Below are positions 5,873-14,223 of a stretch of 22,876 nt of DNA, in pieces. Both the position numbers and the translations under genes were made by a program. Under the pieces are notes generated by a model that saw nothing but the letters and a program-made list of their open reading frames with translations, was not told the DNA's origin and did no database searches. This DNA is from JANLSO01 sp031362405 (GTDB lineage: Bacteria > Actinomycetota > Thermoleophilia > Miltoncostaeales > Miltoncostaeaceae). Position 1 is the first letter of the stretch. Each line of letters begins with the position of its first letter. The stretch spans positions 1 to 22,876 of the forward strand of contig JANLSO010000120.1 in the NCBI GenBank assembly GCA_031362405.1, given 5' to 3'.

Positions 5873-8677
5873 CTAGACAGCGGGAGCCGCCCCGGCGACC
5901 GAGCGAAGGAGCCCGACCGTCTCGAGAAGTGCCTCCGCCGCCGGGCCCCAGAACTGGGTTCCCGCGCAGAGGGCCAGCTCGCGTGCCGCATCCACCGGGC
6001 TGCGCACGTTTCCGTAGTGACGTGCACGCGTCATGACATCCCATGCGTCGACGACGGCGATGACCCGCGCGCCTTCGGGAATTGCCGCACCCGCGAGCCC
6101 CTCGGGATAGCCGCGACCATCCCAGTGCTCATGGTGGTGCAGAATCCACGAGCACTGCTCGGAGGTCAGTGCGTCGGAGGTGATCTCGGCGCCGAGGACG
6201 GGGTGGCGCTTGACGACCTCGTACTCGTCGGTCTCGAGGCTGCCCGGTTTGAAGAGCACCGCATCTGGGATACCGAGCTTGCCGACATCGTGCAGCAGAG
6301 CGCTGTCGCGCAGCATCACGGCCCGCTCGGCCGGCCAGCCCAGCCGCAGCGCAAGGTCGTGGCTCAGGCCGGCGACACGCTCAGAGTGCGCATTGGTCGA
6401 TGCGTCACGCGCATCCACCGCGCGGGCCAACGACCGCAGGGCCGTCAGGGCCTGGGTGCGCTCGAGATGGCGGGCGCGTTCTTCGGCCGAGAGGATCTCC
6501 ACGACGTCAGGCGAGTAGCGGCAGATCATGTCGCGGCCATTGGCCTTGGCCCAGTAGAGGGCTCCGTCGGCGAGGCGGAAGATCTCGTCCGCGCTTCCGG
6601 CGCGCGTGAGGTCGCAGATCCCGACCGACAGTGTGACGCGCTCTGACGCCCAGATTGGCGGGTCGAGCACCGACTGGCGCGCACGCTCGACGGCGTCCAT
6701 GGCCCCGTCTGCACTTGTCTCGGGAAGAATCCAGGCGAACTCTTCACCGCCGATCCGGGCAACGACCTCGCCGGCGCGAGCGGCGGCGCCCAGGCGGGCC
6801 CCGACCTCGGCGAGGACCGAATCGCCGACCTGGTGGCCGTAGACATCGTTGAGCCTCTTGAAATGGTCGATATCGAGCACCGCGAGGGTCAGCTCACGAC
6901 CGTGGCGCCGCGCGCGTGCGACCTCATTGCGCAGTGTTTCGTGAAAGGCACGGTGGTTTGCGAGCTGGGTGAGCGGGTCGGTGACGGCCTGGGCGGCGAG
7001 CCGGGCCCGGGCATCGGCGGCGCTGACGGCGATCCCGACAAGATCGGCGAAGCGCTGCAATCGTTGTGTGGCTCCGGTTGCTGTGCCGACGGTGTCGGTG
7101 ACGCTCGCGGCGAGAACTCCTCCCCACAGGGCACCGTCGACGCGCACCGGCGCCGCGATGCCCTCGCGATAGCCCAGGGCCGTGCAGGCCTCGCACGTTG
7201 GGTCGTCGCATGCGCTGACCCGCACCGCCTCGGCGACGCGGCTGACCTCCGACAGCGCCCCGCCGCCCGACAGCGGCACCGTCGCGCCGACCGTCCATGG
7301 CATCTGTCCGTGAACGCCGAGGACGTGGGCCCACGGGCCCTCGAAACGGGCCACCAGACCGAGTTCAACGCCGAGGAGATCAGCGACCTCGCGCGCGGCG
7401 GTGCCCAGCACACTTCGGGGATCGTGTTCGGTCGCGGCCGCCAAGGCCACTCGGCGAAGGGCCAACTGCTCCGCTGCATCACGGCTGCTGCGTTCGGCGC
7501 GTTCGGTCGCGGCGCGCTCGGCGGCGACTCGGGCGGTGCCGTCGCGCGACACGCAGATGACCGCCGACACATGCCCGTCGTCATCTCGGATCGCCCGCAC
7601 ACTGGTGTCGACGACGACGGCCTGCCCGTCGGGTCGTTGCACGCGGTAGCTCAACGTTTCGGCTTCTGTCGCGCCGCGCACACGGGCCCGACCGAACGCG
7701 TCGTAGAGCGCCGGTCGGTCATCGGGATGCACGAAGATCAGCGGTGAGCAGCCGGTCATGTCGGCCGGCTCGCGGTGCCAAAGGATGCGGCTCGCGTCGC
7801 TGACCGATGTGAACGTGCCGTCGGGGGAATGCACCGAGATCACGTCGCCGGCATGACGGGCGACAAAGCCGAGCTCTTCGGCCATTTGCCGCGTCGCTCG
7901 CTCGGCCCGCATGCGTTCGGTCACGTCGCGGGCGGAGATGTGGATCTCGAGTATGCGACCTGCGGCGTCGTTCATTGGTCGACCCGTCGCGTCGATCCAG
8001 GCCCAGGTGCCCGCGCCGTCGCGTACCCGAACGGTCATCTCGGTATTCGCTGCGCCGTCGCGAAGTTTGCGCAGCGCACCGAGCAGCAGGCGCACGTCGG
8101 CGGGGTGCACCATCTCGCCCAGGCGTCGGCCGGTGATCTGGCGCGGGGTGTGCCCGGTGACCCGCTCGACCGACGGCGAGACGTAGAGAATGCGGCCGTC
8201 AGACGATGCACGCGCAACGATGTCGTTGGAGTTCTCGGCGAGCAATCGATAGCTCTCTTGCGACTCGCGCATCGTCTCTTCGAGCAGCCTCTGCTCGGTG
8301 ACATCGCGGACGATGATGGCCCACCCGTCGGGGTCGTCGACGCACGCGCCAAGGGCTGAGATGCTCGCGACGGTTTCGATCTGGGTTCCGTCGGCGCGCC
8401 GGAGAGTCATCTCGCCTTCGAGTGAGAAGCCATCGGCGACGACCGACCCGAGGACGGCGCGCTCGATGAGGGTCTGTTCGCTCGGCAGCCAGGGGTAGGG
8501 GGGTGAGGAGCCGATCACCGCGTCGCGAGTCAACCCGGTGAGGTTGCAGAACACCGTGTTCGCCGCCCGCACCCTGCCGCCCGGATCAACGAGCAACACG
8601 CCATCGACAGGCGCCGCGGCGAGGCTGCCCCCGCTCGACTGCGGCGTATCGAACTCAGCGGGGCCCGAGCGGCTCAC
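5873..8677 (-). CDS. PAS-PAS-PAS-GAF-GGDEF-HD-GYP c-di-GMP turnover protein B
   Basis: About 934 residues from a GTG at 8677, preceded by AAAAGGCG on the coding strand. An ATG at 8767 would add 30 Arg-rich residues. I prefer 8677 because that extension lacks the strong G/C third-position bias of the rest and its AGGGG touches the ATG. Domain order matches protein A: three PAS (roughly 20-130, 140-258, 262-380), GAF (about 400-555), GGDEF (about 558-722) and HD-GYP (about 735-915). The motifs are RIGGEEF, DIDHFKRLNDVYGH, LHDVGKLGIPD and HHHEHWDGRGYP, all intact; the I-site is RAGE. The GAF domain contains CDDPTCEAC, a cysteine cluster absent from A. PAS domains 2 and 3 carry the usual HPAD/HPDD motif. 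It is the first gene of the tandem pair and lies downstream of the nitronate monooxygenase gene on the same strand. Confidence 0.92.
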   Translation of the reverse strand: MSRSGPAEFDTPQSSGGSLAAAPVDGVLLVDPGGRVRAANTVFCNLTGLTRDAVIGSSPPYPWLPSEQTLIERAVLGSVVADGFSLEGEMTLRRADGTQIETVASISALGACVDDPDGWAIIVRDVTEQRLLEETMRESQESYRLLAENSNDIVARASSDGRILYVSPSVERVTGHTPRQITGRRLGEMVHPADVRLLLGALRKLRDGAANTEMTVRVRDGAGTWAWIDATGRPMNDAAGRILEIHISARDVTERMRAERATRQMAEELGFVARHAGDVISVHSPDGTFTSVSDASRILWHREPADMTGCSPLIFVHPDDRPALYDAFGRARVRGATEAETLSYRVQRPDGQAVVVDTSVRAIRDDDGHVSAVICVSRDGTARVAAERAATERAERSSRDAAEQLALRRVALAAATEHDPRSVLGTAAREVADLLGVELGLVARFEGPWAHVLGVHGQMPWTVGATVPLSGGGALSEVSRVAEAVRVSACDDPTCEACTALGYREGIAAPVRVDGALWGGVLAASVTDTVGTATGATQRLQRFADLVGIAVSAADARARLAAQAVTDPLTQLANHRAFHETLRNEVARARRHGRELTLAVLDIDHFKRLNDVYGHQVGDSVLAEVGARLGAAARAGEVVARIGGEEFAWILPETSADGAMDAVERARQSVLDPPIWASERVTLSVGICDLTRAGSADEIFRLADGALYWAKANGRDMICRYSPDVVEILSAEERARHLERTQALTALRSLARAVDARDASTNAHSERVAGLSHDLALRLGWPAERAVMLRDSALLHDVGKLGIPDAVLFKPGSLETDEYEVVKRHPVLGAEITSDALTSEQCSWILHHHEHWDGRGYPEGLAGAAIPEGARVIAVVDAWDVMTRARHYGNVRSPVDAARELALCAGTQFWGPAAEALLETVGLLRSVAGAAPAV

Positions 8678-8897
8678 GCGGCGACGCCTTTTCGCCGCGC
8701 GTTCGGCGGTCGCACGACGCGGTCGTCGTGTGCGGGCAAAACCGTGTGGGCATCGCGGTCCAGACATCCCCTGGCCATGGCCTCGAAACTACCACCGCGG
8801 TGCCCGCCGCTCGTCCAGGTTCACACCCACAAACCCCCCCATCCAACCGGTTTTCGGAGGGTTCGCTTTCGATCAGGCCCCGTATGAGGGATGCCGA
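8678..8897. other. Gap between nitronate monooxygenase and c-di-GMP gene B
   Basis: This 220-bp stretch separates the nfo-ALDH-monooxygenase operon from the tandem c-di-GMP genes, all on the minus strand. It holds the possible 30-codon N-terminal extension of gene B (8678-8767) and a run of seven C at about 8833-8840. I see no convincing terminator hairpin or consensus promoter. Whether the two operons are transcribed together cannot be told. Confidence 0.4.
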
Positions 8898-9851
8898 TCA
8901 GCGAAGTTGGGTTTCTGCTGCCTCCAGCAGGTCGCGCATGATCTGCGCCGCCGGGCGGACATCGGCCACGCCGTCGACCGACTTCCCGGCGTAGTGAGGC
9001 ATTGCTGCAACGTCGCCGACGGTGGCGCGTGTGGGGTTCGGCGTGGCCAGTCGGGGAATCGGCACAACCCGCCCGCCCTCATGGATCTCGGCGACGAACT
9101 CGGCGGTGCTGGCCCTGGCGGCCTCGGCGCTCGCGCGCAGGACACGGTGCGGTGCGCTGGGCCACAGGTACGAGAACGTCTCGGTCAGAATCGTGTCGTC
9201 GGCGTTCGCGGCGATCAGAGCCCGCTGGTAGTCGGGATGGGCTCCACTCTCGGTCGCCGCAACGAACAGCGTTCCCACTCGGACAGCCTCGGCTCCCGTG
9301 GCCAGCGCCGCCACGACGGCCGCCGCGGACCCAATGCCACCGGCGGCCACCACCGGCACCGCAACCCTCGGGACGACAGCGGCGAGAAGGTCGAGCAGGC
9401 GCAGCGTTCCACGCACGTGCCCGCCGGCCTCGACGCCTTGGGCGACCACGAAGTCGCAGCCCGCCGCCTCTGCCGCCTCGGCCTCGGCGATCGAGCCGAC
9501 CTGCCATGCCGCAAGGGCCCCTTCGGCGTGGATGTCATCGACGATGCCCGGGTCGGGATCCCCCCAGAACAGCTCCACGACGCGCGCGCGGCGGGCGGCG
9601 GCGCGGACGGTCTCGCGCTCGAGGAATGGGACGAGGAAGTTCACCCCGAACGGCGCCCCGCCCGCCCCGTGCGACAGCTCATCGAGTGCCTCATCCATGG
9701 AAGCTGCCGAGAAGCGCGTGCCGCCGATCATCCCGAGCCCACCGGCCCGGCACACCGCGGCGGCCAGCTCAGGGGTTGCGGTGCGGGGCATCCCGGCGAG
9801 TTGAATCGGGACCGTGCAGCCGACGAGTTCCGTGAAGCGGGTACGGATCAC
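8898..9851 (-). CDS. Nitronate monooxygenase / 2-nitropropane dioxygenase family flavoenzyme
   Basis: 317 residues from a GTG at 9851 that overlaps the aldehyde dehydrogenase stop in a GTGA junction. The frame is open upstream to 10019, but that part is a shadow of the dehydrogenase gene. It is an FMN-dependent TIM-barrel enzyme, in which known members oxidise alkyl nitronates (such as propionate-3-nitronate) to carbonyl compounds and nitrite. Visible motifs are the N-terminal IQLAGMPRTATPEL, the FGVNFLVPF strand and EAGGH with the catalytic His at about 145. The phosphate-binding VVAAGGIG and VRVGTLFVAATES segments follow. Length is normal for the class. The coupled aldehyde dehydrogenase could consume an aldehyde made by denitration of a nitronate (inference). 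Some members of this superfamily are enoyl-ACP reductases or have unknown substrates, so the activity is a family-level call. Confidence 0.88.
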   Translation of the reverse strand: MIRTRFTELVGCTVPIQLAGMPRTATPELAAAVCRAGGLGMIGGTRFSAASMDEALDELSHGAGGAPFGVNFLVPFLERETVRAAARRARVVELFWGDPDPGIVDDIHAEGALAAWQVGSIAEAEAAEAAGCDFVVAQGVEAGGHVRGTLRLLDLLAAVVPRVAVPVVAAGGIGSAAAVVAALATGAEAVRVGTLFVAATESGAHPDYQRALIAANADDTILTETFSYLWPSAPHRVLRASAEAARASTAEFVAEIHEGGRVVPIPRLATPNPTRATVGDVAAMPHYAGKSVDGVADVRPAAQIMRDLLEAAETQLR

Positions 9852-11287
9852 GGCAGTTCGATCGCGATGAACTTCGGCTCGCTCATGCTGCGCACCGCAT
9901 AACGCGGCCCTTCGCGGGTGTTGCCGCTGTCCTTCACTCCTCCGTAGGGCTGCTGGTCGGCGCGAAAGGTCGGGGTCTCGTTGATCAGCACCCCGCCGAA
10001 GTGGAGCCGGCGGGCCCACCGAAGAGCATGGTCGAGGCGCGCGGTGAAGATCGCCGCCTGCAGACCGTAGGGGTTGTCGTTCGCGAGGTCGATCGCCTCG
10101 TCGATCGACTCAACGGCCGCAACGCCCACCACCGGCCCGAAGACCTCGTCGCGGGAGACCCGCATCGTGGGCGTGATGCCGTCGATCACGCAGGGGCTGA
10201 TCAGGGTGCCGGTGACCTCACCCCCGGTGAGCACCGTCGCGCCCGCCGCGACGGCTTCGGCGATCCATTCCACGACCCGCCCGCGCGCGGTCGGGGTGAT
10301 CACCGGGCCGACATCGGTCGCATCATCGGCCGGATCGCCGACCACGAGCTTCTCGACCGCGGCCACGAAGAGATCGCAGAACTCCTCGTGGACCGCGCGT
10401 TGGACGTAGACGCGTTGGACGCTGATGCAGCTCTGCCCGGCGTGCGTGAAACCCGACCTCGCGAGGCGGGTCGCCGCCACCTCGAGATCGGCGTCGGCGG
10501 CCACGATCACGGGTGAGGCGTTTCCGAGCTCGAGCGCGACGTGCTTTCGCGGCTGCCGGGCGCGGATGTCCCAGCCGACCGCCGCGCTACCGGTGAACGA
10601 GATCATCGCCACGTCGGGGTGATCGACCAACGCTCCTCCGGTCGAGGGGCCGTCGCCGGTGACGACGGCGAGCGAACCCGCCGCAAGCCCGCATTCGGAG
10701 AGCGTGAGGGCGAGAAGGAGGGCCGACAACGGCGTCGCGGCCGCGGGCTTGAGAACGACCGGGCACCCCGCGGCGATGGCCGGTGCGACCTTGTGGGCGA
10801 CGAGGTTCAGCGGAAAATTGAACGGGGAGATCGCGCCGACGACGCCAACCGGCTCGTAGACGACCATCCCGAGCTTGCCGAGCCCTGAACGCGTGCCTTG
10901 CATCGGCACCATCTCACCGGCCAGCGATCGGGCCTCGATGGCCGCGAAGCGCAGGGTGTCGACGCAGCGTGTTGCCTCGCCGCGGGCCTGTGTGATGGGC
11001 TTTCCGGCCTCCAGGCAGATCGTCTGGGCGAAGTCCTCGAGCCGCTCGGCAACCCTCACAGCGGCGCGTTCCAAGATCTCCGCACGCTCGGCGGCCGGGG
11101 CAGGGGGCAGGTGCCTGCGGGCGTCGGCCAGGGCGCGCTCGATCTCCTGGGGGCCGCCCGCGGCGACCTCGGCGATCACCTGCTCGGTGAAGGGGTTGCG
11201 TACCGCGATGCGGTCGTCTGCGGTCTCGAACCGGCCGCCGAGAAACAGGCCCGTCGGTTGATCGTCGGCCATGCCCGCACCGCTCAT
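9848..11287 (-). CDS. NAD(P)-dependent aldehyde dehydrogenase
   Basis: 479 residues, ATG at 11287 in an ATGA overlap with the nfo stop. A second Met at residue 6 is an alternative start. It oxidises an aldehyde to a carboxylate in the cytoplasm. Conserved residues are Asn157 in SPFNFPLN, Lys180 in VVLKPA, general-base Glu253 in ALELGNASP and nucleophile Cys287 in AGQSCIS. The C-terminal QQPYGGVKDSGNTREGPRYA segment resembles the lactaldehyde/phosphonoacetaldehyde dehydrogenase branch more than betaine or retinal dehydrogenases; this branch assignment is from memory. Length is typical. It sits between nfo and the nitronate monooxygenase, with 4-bp overlaps on both sides, so the three are almost certainly one operon. 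The aldehyde cannot be named from sequence; a product of the downstream flavoenzyme is a candidate. Confidence 0.92.
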   Translation of the reverse strand: MSGAGMADDQPTGLFLGGRFETADDRIAVRNPFTEQVIAEVAAGGPQEIERALADARRHLPPAPAAERAEILERAAVRVAERLEDFAQTICLEAGKPITQARGEATRCVDTLRFAAIEARSLAGEMVPMQGTRSGLGKLGMVVYEPVGVVGAISPFNFPLNLVAHKVAPAIAAGCPVVLKPAAATPLSALLLALTLSECGLAAGSLAVVTGDGPSTGGALVDHPDVAMISFTGSAAVGWDIRARQPRKHVALELGNASPVIVAADADLEVAATRLARSGFTHAGQSCISVQRVYVQRAVHEEFCDLFVAAVEKLVVGDPADDATDVGPVITPTARGRVVEWIAEAVAAGATVLTGGEVTGTLISPCVIDGITPTMRVSRDEVFGPVVGVAAVESIDEAIDLANDNPYGLQAAIFTARLDHALRWARRLHFGGVLINETPTFRADQQPYGGVKDSGNTREGPRYAVRSMSEPKFIAIELP

Positions 11288-12189
11288 CGCAGTGCCAAGC
11301 CCTCCTCGCGGAACTGCCGCGCGCGGCGCATGTTCTCCTCATCCGGGCCGTCGCCTTCGCTGCCCGGGACCTCCAGGATCACCGGCAGCCCCTGCAGTGC
11401 CGGGCACCCAAGGATCGAGCGCATCCCGTCGGCCCCGATCTGCCCGTCACCCAGGTTCTCGTGCCGGTCGCGGTTCGAGCCGAAATCGGTCATCGAGTCG
11501 TTGAGATGAAGACACCGCAGCTGGGGAAGGCCCACGACCCGATCGAACTCCTCCAGCACCCGGTCGATCCCCCCGGGCTCGTGGACGGGGTAGCCGCTGG
11601 CGAACAGGTGCTGGGTATCGAGGCAGAATCCGAGCCGCGAGGGGTGCTCGACCCGGTCGAAGACCGCCTTCAGCTGCTCGAACGTCCGGCCGATCGTGTC
11701 GCCCGCACCGGCGGTGTTCTCCAGATAGATCGCGGTGTCTCCGGGGGATTCGGCGAACGCGGCGCGGATCCCGGCGGCGATGCGATCGGTCGCCGCGTCG
11801 AGCGTGTCGCCTTTCGAGGACCCCACATGCAGGACGACCCCGTCGAGGCCGAGGGCATCGCCGATCGTCAGGTGCTGGATCAAGCTCTCGATCGACGAGC
11901 GGTGGATGTTGCGCGTGCCGACGGCGGGTTTGCCGGGTGGCCCGGTGGGAACGTCCTTGTCGGGCGCGCCGAGGTTCATCAAGTAGAGGCCGTGGCTGAC
12001 AAGAGGCCCCAAATCGGCCGTCGCGGCCTTCTCGCGGAAGGCGGCGATCTCCTCGGGCTTGTGGTTGATCGGCTTCCAGGTCCGCGGGTTGTGCGTGAAG
12101 ACCTGAAGGCTCTCGCAGCCGATCGCCACGGCCCGGTCGACGGCCTTGCTGATTCCGCCTGAGGACGACACGTGCGCTCCGAATCTCAT
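11284..12189 (-). CDS. nfo: Deoxyribonuclease IV (AP endonuclease, Nfo)
   Basis: 301 residues, ATG at 12189, with a loose AGGA about nine bases upstream. This zinc enzyme cleaves 5' to abasic sites in base-excision repair. All nine metal ligands of the family can be placed: His66 (SHGLYLMNL), His121 (VVLHVGS), Glu157 (YLENTAG), Asp191 and His194 (CLDTQH), His228 (CLHLND), Asp241 and His243 (RDRHENLG), and Glu273. The N-terminus GAHVSSSGGISKAV is canonical. A Pro/Gly-rich stretch (DKDVPTGPPGKPAVGT) after the His66 strand seems longer than in E. coli Nfo. It is divergent from gltX, whose start is only 33 bp away, and it heads an operon with the aldehyde dehydrogenase and nitronate monooxygenase. 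That partnership is unusual for a repair enzyme. Confidence 0.95.
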   Translation of the reverse strand: MRFGAHVSSSGGISKAVDRAVAIGCESLQVFTHNPRTWKPINHKPEEIAAFREKAATADLGPLVSHGLYLMNLGAPDKDVPTGPPGKPAVGTRNIHRSSIESLIQHLTIGDALGLDGVVLHVGSSKGDTLDAATDRIAAGIRAAFAESPGDTAIYLENTAGAGDTIGRTFEQLKAVFDRVEHPSRLGFCLDTQHLFASGYPVHEPGGIDRVLEEFDRVVGLPQLRCLHLNDSMTDFGSNRDRHENLGDGQIGADGMRSILGCPALQGLPVILEVPGSEGDGPDEENMRRARQFREEGLALR

Positions 12190-12222
12190 GAGTGGGATCC
12201 TACGCCGCTATCGTTGGCCGTC

Positions 12223-13692
12223 GTGGCACGCGAGAGACGATCCATTACCGGCCCGGCGCGTGTGCGCTTCGCCCCCAGTCCGACGGGCAGCCTGCATGTG
12301 GGCGGTGCCCGCACGGCGCTGTTCAACTGGCTGATAGCCCGCAACACGGGCGGCACGTTCGTTTTGCGGCTGGAAGACACCGACCGGGAGCGCTCGACGC
12401 CCGAGAGCGAAGCCGAGATTCTTCGCTGCCTGCGCTGGCTCGGCCTCGATTGGGACGAGGGCCCGTTTCGTCAAAGCGAGCGCAGCGAGATCTACACCAC
12501 CGCCGTCGAGCGTCTGAAGGCCGCCGGCGCGGTATATCCATCGTGGGAGACCGACGCCGAGCTGAACGCGATGCGCGAAGAGGCGCGGGCCAATAAGCGC
12601 GCTCCGGTTGTGCGCGGCCGCCGCCATTGGAGCGACGACGACCTCGGCCGCTTCGCGGCCGAGGGCAGAAAGCCGGTGTGGCGTTTCGCGGTCGATGTCG
12701 AGGGCCAGACGGTGATCGACGACTACGTGCGTGGCGCCGTGACCTTCGAACACGCCCAGATCGAAGACTTCGCCGTTGCCCGCTCTGACGGAACGCCGAT
12801 GTACAATCTCGCCGCCGCGGTCGACGACATGGAGATGAACATCACGCATGTCGTGCGTGGGGAGGACCACATCTCCAACACGCCCAAGCAGATGATGGTG
12901 ATCCGCGGCCTTGGGGGTACACCGCCCGCCTACGCCCATATTCCGCTGATCCTCGGGCCCGACAAGAAGCGCCTGTCAAAGCGCCACGGGGCGGCGTCGA
13001 CCGAAGACCTCGAGGTCAAGGGCTACCAGCCGCACTCGGTGATGAACGCGCTGGCGCTGCTCGGGTGGAGCTACGACGACAAGAGCACCATGATGAGCAA
13101 AGACGAGCTCATCGAAAATTTCTCGATCGCCCGCGTCTCCAAGAGCCCCGCCGTGTTCGATGAGAAGAAACTCCAGGTCATGAACGGGCGCTATCTGCGC
13201 CTGATGGAGCCCGACGAGTTCGAAGAGACCCTGATCGCGTTTCTCACGCAAACCGGCTACTTCACGGACAAGGGCCCCGCCGCCGAGGCCCTCGCGCGAC
13301 AGAGCGCCCCGCTCGTCAAGCGCAAGCTCACCACCCTCGACGAGTACGACAGCCTGGCCGGCTGGATGTTCCGGCCACTGGAGTTCGAGGATGAGGCCTG
13401 GGAGTCGCTGGTCGCCGATGTCCGCCACTCGATCCAGGTGATCGGTGGGGGGCTCGGCCGGCTGGAGGTGCTCGACGACTTCACGAACGCGGGGATCAAG
13501 GAAGTCTTGTCGGATCAGCTCCACATCCTCGGCGAGAACGCCCGCGAGTTCCTCGAGCCCCAGCGGGTCGCGATCACGGGCCAGAAGATCTCCACCGGTA
13601 TCTATGAAAGCCTCGAGCTACTGGGCCGCGATGAAACGGTGAAGCGTTACCGCGAGACCCTCGGGCGACTGGCCGAGCTGTGGAACGCATAG
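12223..13692 (+). CDS. gltX: Glutamyl-tRNA synthetase
   Basis: 489 residues from a GTG at 12223, chosen because it places the Rossmann start VRFAPSPTGSLHVGG close to the N-terminus. The frame extends upstream to 12172, but that would overlap the divergent nfo gene. The enzyme charges tRNA with glutamate using ATP. The class I signature HIGH appears as HVGG (about 25-28) and KMSKS as KRLSKR (about 249-254). Other family blocks are LRLEDTDRERS, VVRGEDHISNTPKQ and PLILGPDKK. The C-terminal half is the alpha-helical anticodon-binding domain and is full length. Whether it also misacylates tRNA-Gln cannot be told here. A small membrane protein gene overlaps its 3' end by 13 bp. Confidence 0.96.
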   Translation: MARERRSITGPARVRFAPSPTGSLHVGGARTALFNWLIARNTGGTFVLRLEDTDRERSTPESEAEILRCLRWLGLDWDEGPFRQSERSEIYTTAVERLKAAGAVYPSWETDAELNAMREEARANKRAPVVRGRRHWSDDDLGRFAAEGRKPVWRFAVDVEGQTVIDDYVRGAVTFEHAQIEDFAVARSDGTPMYNLAAAVDDMEMNITHVVRGEDHISNTPKQMMVIRGLGGTPPAYAHIPLILGPDKKRLSKRHGAASTEDLEVKGYQPHSVMNALALLGWSYDDKSTMMSKDELIENFSIARVSKSPAVFDEKKLQVMNGRYLRLMEPDEFEETLIAFLTQTGYFTDKGPAAEALARQSAPLVKRKLTTLDEYDSLAGWMFRPLEFEDEAWESLVADVRHSIQVIGGGLGRLEVLDDFTNAGIKEVLSDQLHILGENAREFLEPQRVAITGQKISTGIYESLELLGRDETVKRYRETLGRLAELWNA

Positions 13693-14159
13693 CCCAGAAC
13701 CCCGGGCGCACGATCACCCTGGTCGGCGCCTCCATGATGGGGGTCTTCTTCATCGTGGCGTTCATCTTTCGCCGTGTCGGGGTCTCGCAAGACACGCTGA
13801 CGATCGTTGCCGGGACCTTCGCCTACGGCTTCCTCGCGTTTGCACTGGTGGTCGGGGTGCTGGCCTGGCGCCGCCGGCCCGGCGGGATCGAGCAGGCCGT
13901 ATCGACCTACCTCAGCCGCAACCGCACCATGGTCGACCTGCTCGGTGAACCTCTTGTCGTGGCGGTGCCAACGGAGATGGCCGAATCCGAGCAGGCCGAG
14001 GGCGCGCAGGTCAACGTGGCGGCGGTCGTTTCGGGGCCGCGGGGCACGGCCGATGCCGATCTCGTGCTGGCACGCCTCGGCCGACGTTGGGAGGTGCTCG
14101 ATGCCACGGTCGAGCACCAGGGTGAGCGACATCTGCTCTCGGGCGAACCACTGAAGTAA
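13680..14159 (+). CDS. Two-helix membrane protein, possible Coa1/Tim21-like tail
   Basis: 159 residues from a GTG at 13680, overlapping the gltX end by 13 bp; no clear Shine-Dalgarno, so coupling to gltX is likely. Two hydrophobic helices lie at about 12-31 and 39-63, the second ending in WRRRPGG, followed by a soluble tail of about 95 residues. The tail contains LGEPLVVAVP, then GAQVNVAAVVSGPRGTADAD and a final WEVLDATVEHQG block. A LGEP segment, a GPRG turn and a W-x-L-x-x-x-x-V strand recall the Coa1/Tim21 domain of cytochrome oxidase assembly proteins. That resemblance is by eye and weak. I do not recognise a specific function. Confidence 0.75.
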   Translation: MERIAQNPGRTITLVGASMMGVFFIVAFIFRRVGVSQDTLTIVAGTFAYGFLAFALVVGVLAWRRRPGGIEQAVSTYLSRNRTMVDLLGEPLVVAVPTEMAESEQAEGAQVNVAAVVSGPRGTADADLVLARLGRRWEVLDATVEHQGERHLLSGEPLK

Positions 14160-14223
14160 TCCCCGGCGCTCAATCTGAGGGCTCTCGTGCCGAGGGTAGC
14201 GGTATGCAGATGAGCGTAGACAG

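Noticed and set aside
5856..6027. N-terminal extension of c-di-GMP protein A overlapping gene B
   Set aside because: The extra residues are Arg-rich and coincide with the coding sequence of the HD-GYP end of gene B; a GTG at 5853 just after the gene B stop is a better start.
5389..7747. Further plus-strand open frames opposite genes A and B, including a 370-codon one
   Set aside because: Same antisense-shadow effect; they span the junction between two well-supported genes and show no domain.
8821..8860. C-rich run that could form a G-quadruplex on the minus strand
   Set aside because: Only three usable G tracts of adequate length are present once the seven-base run is counted twice, so a standard four-tract structure is not supported.
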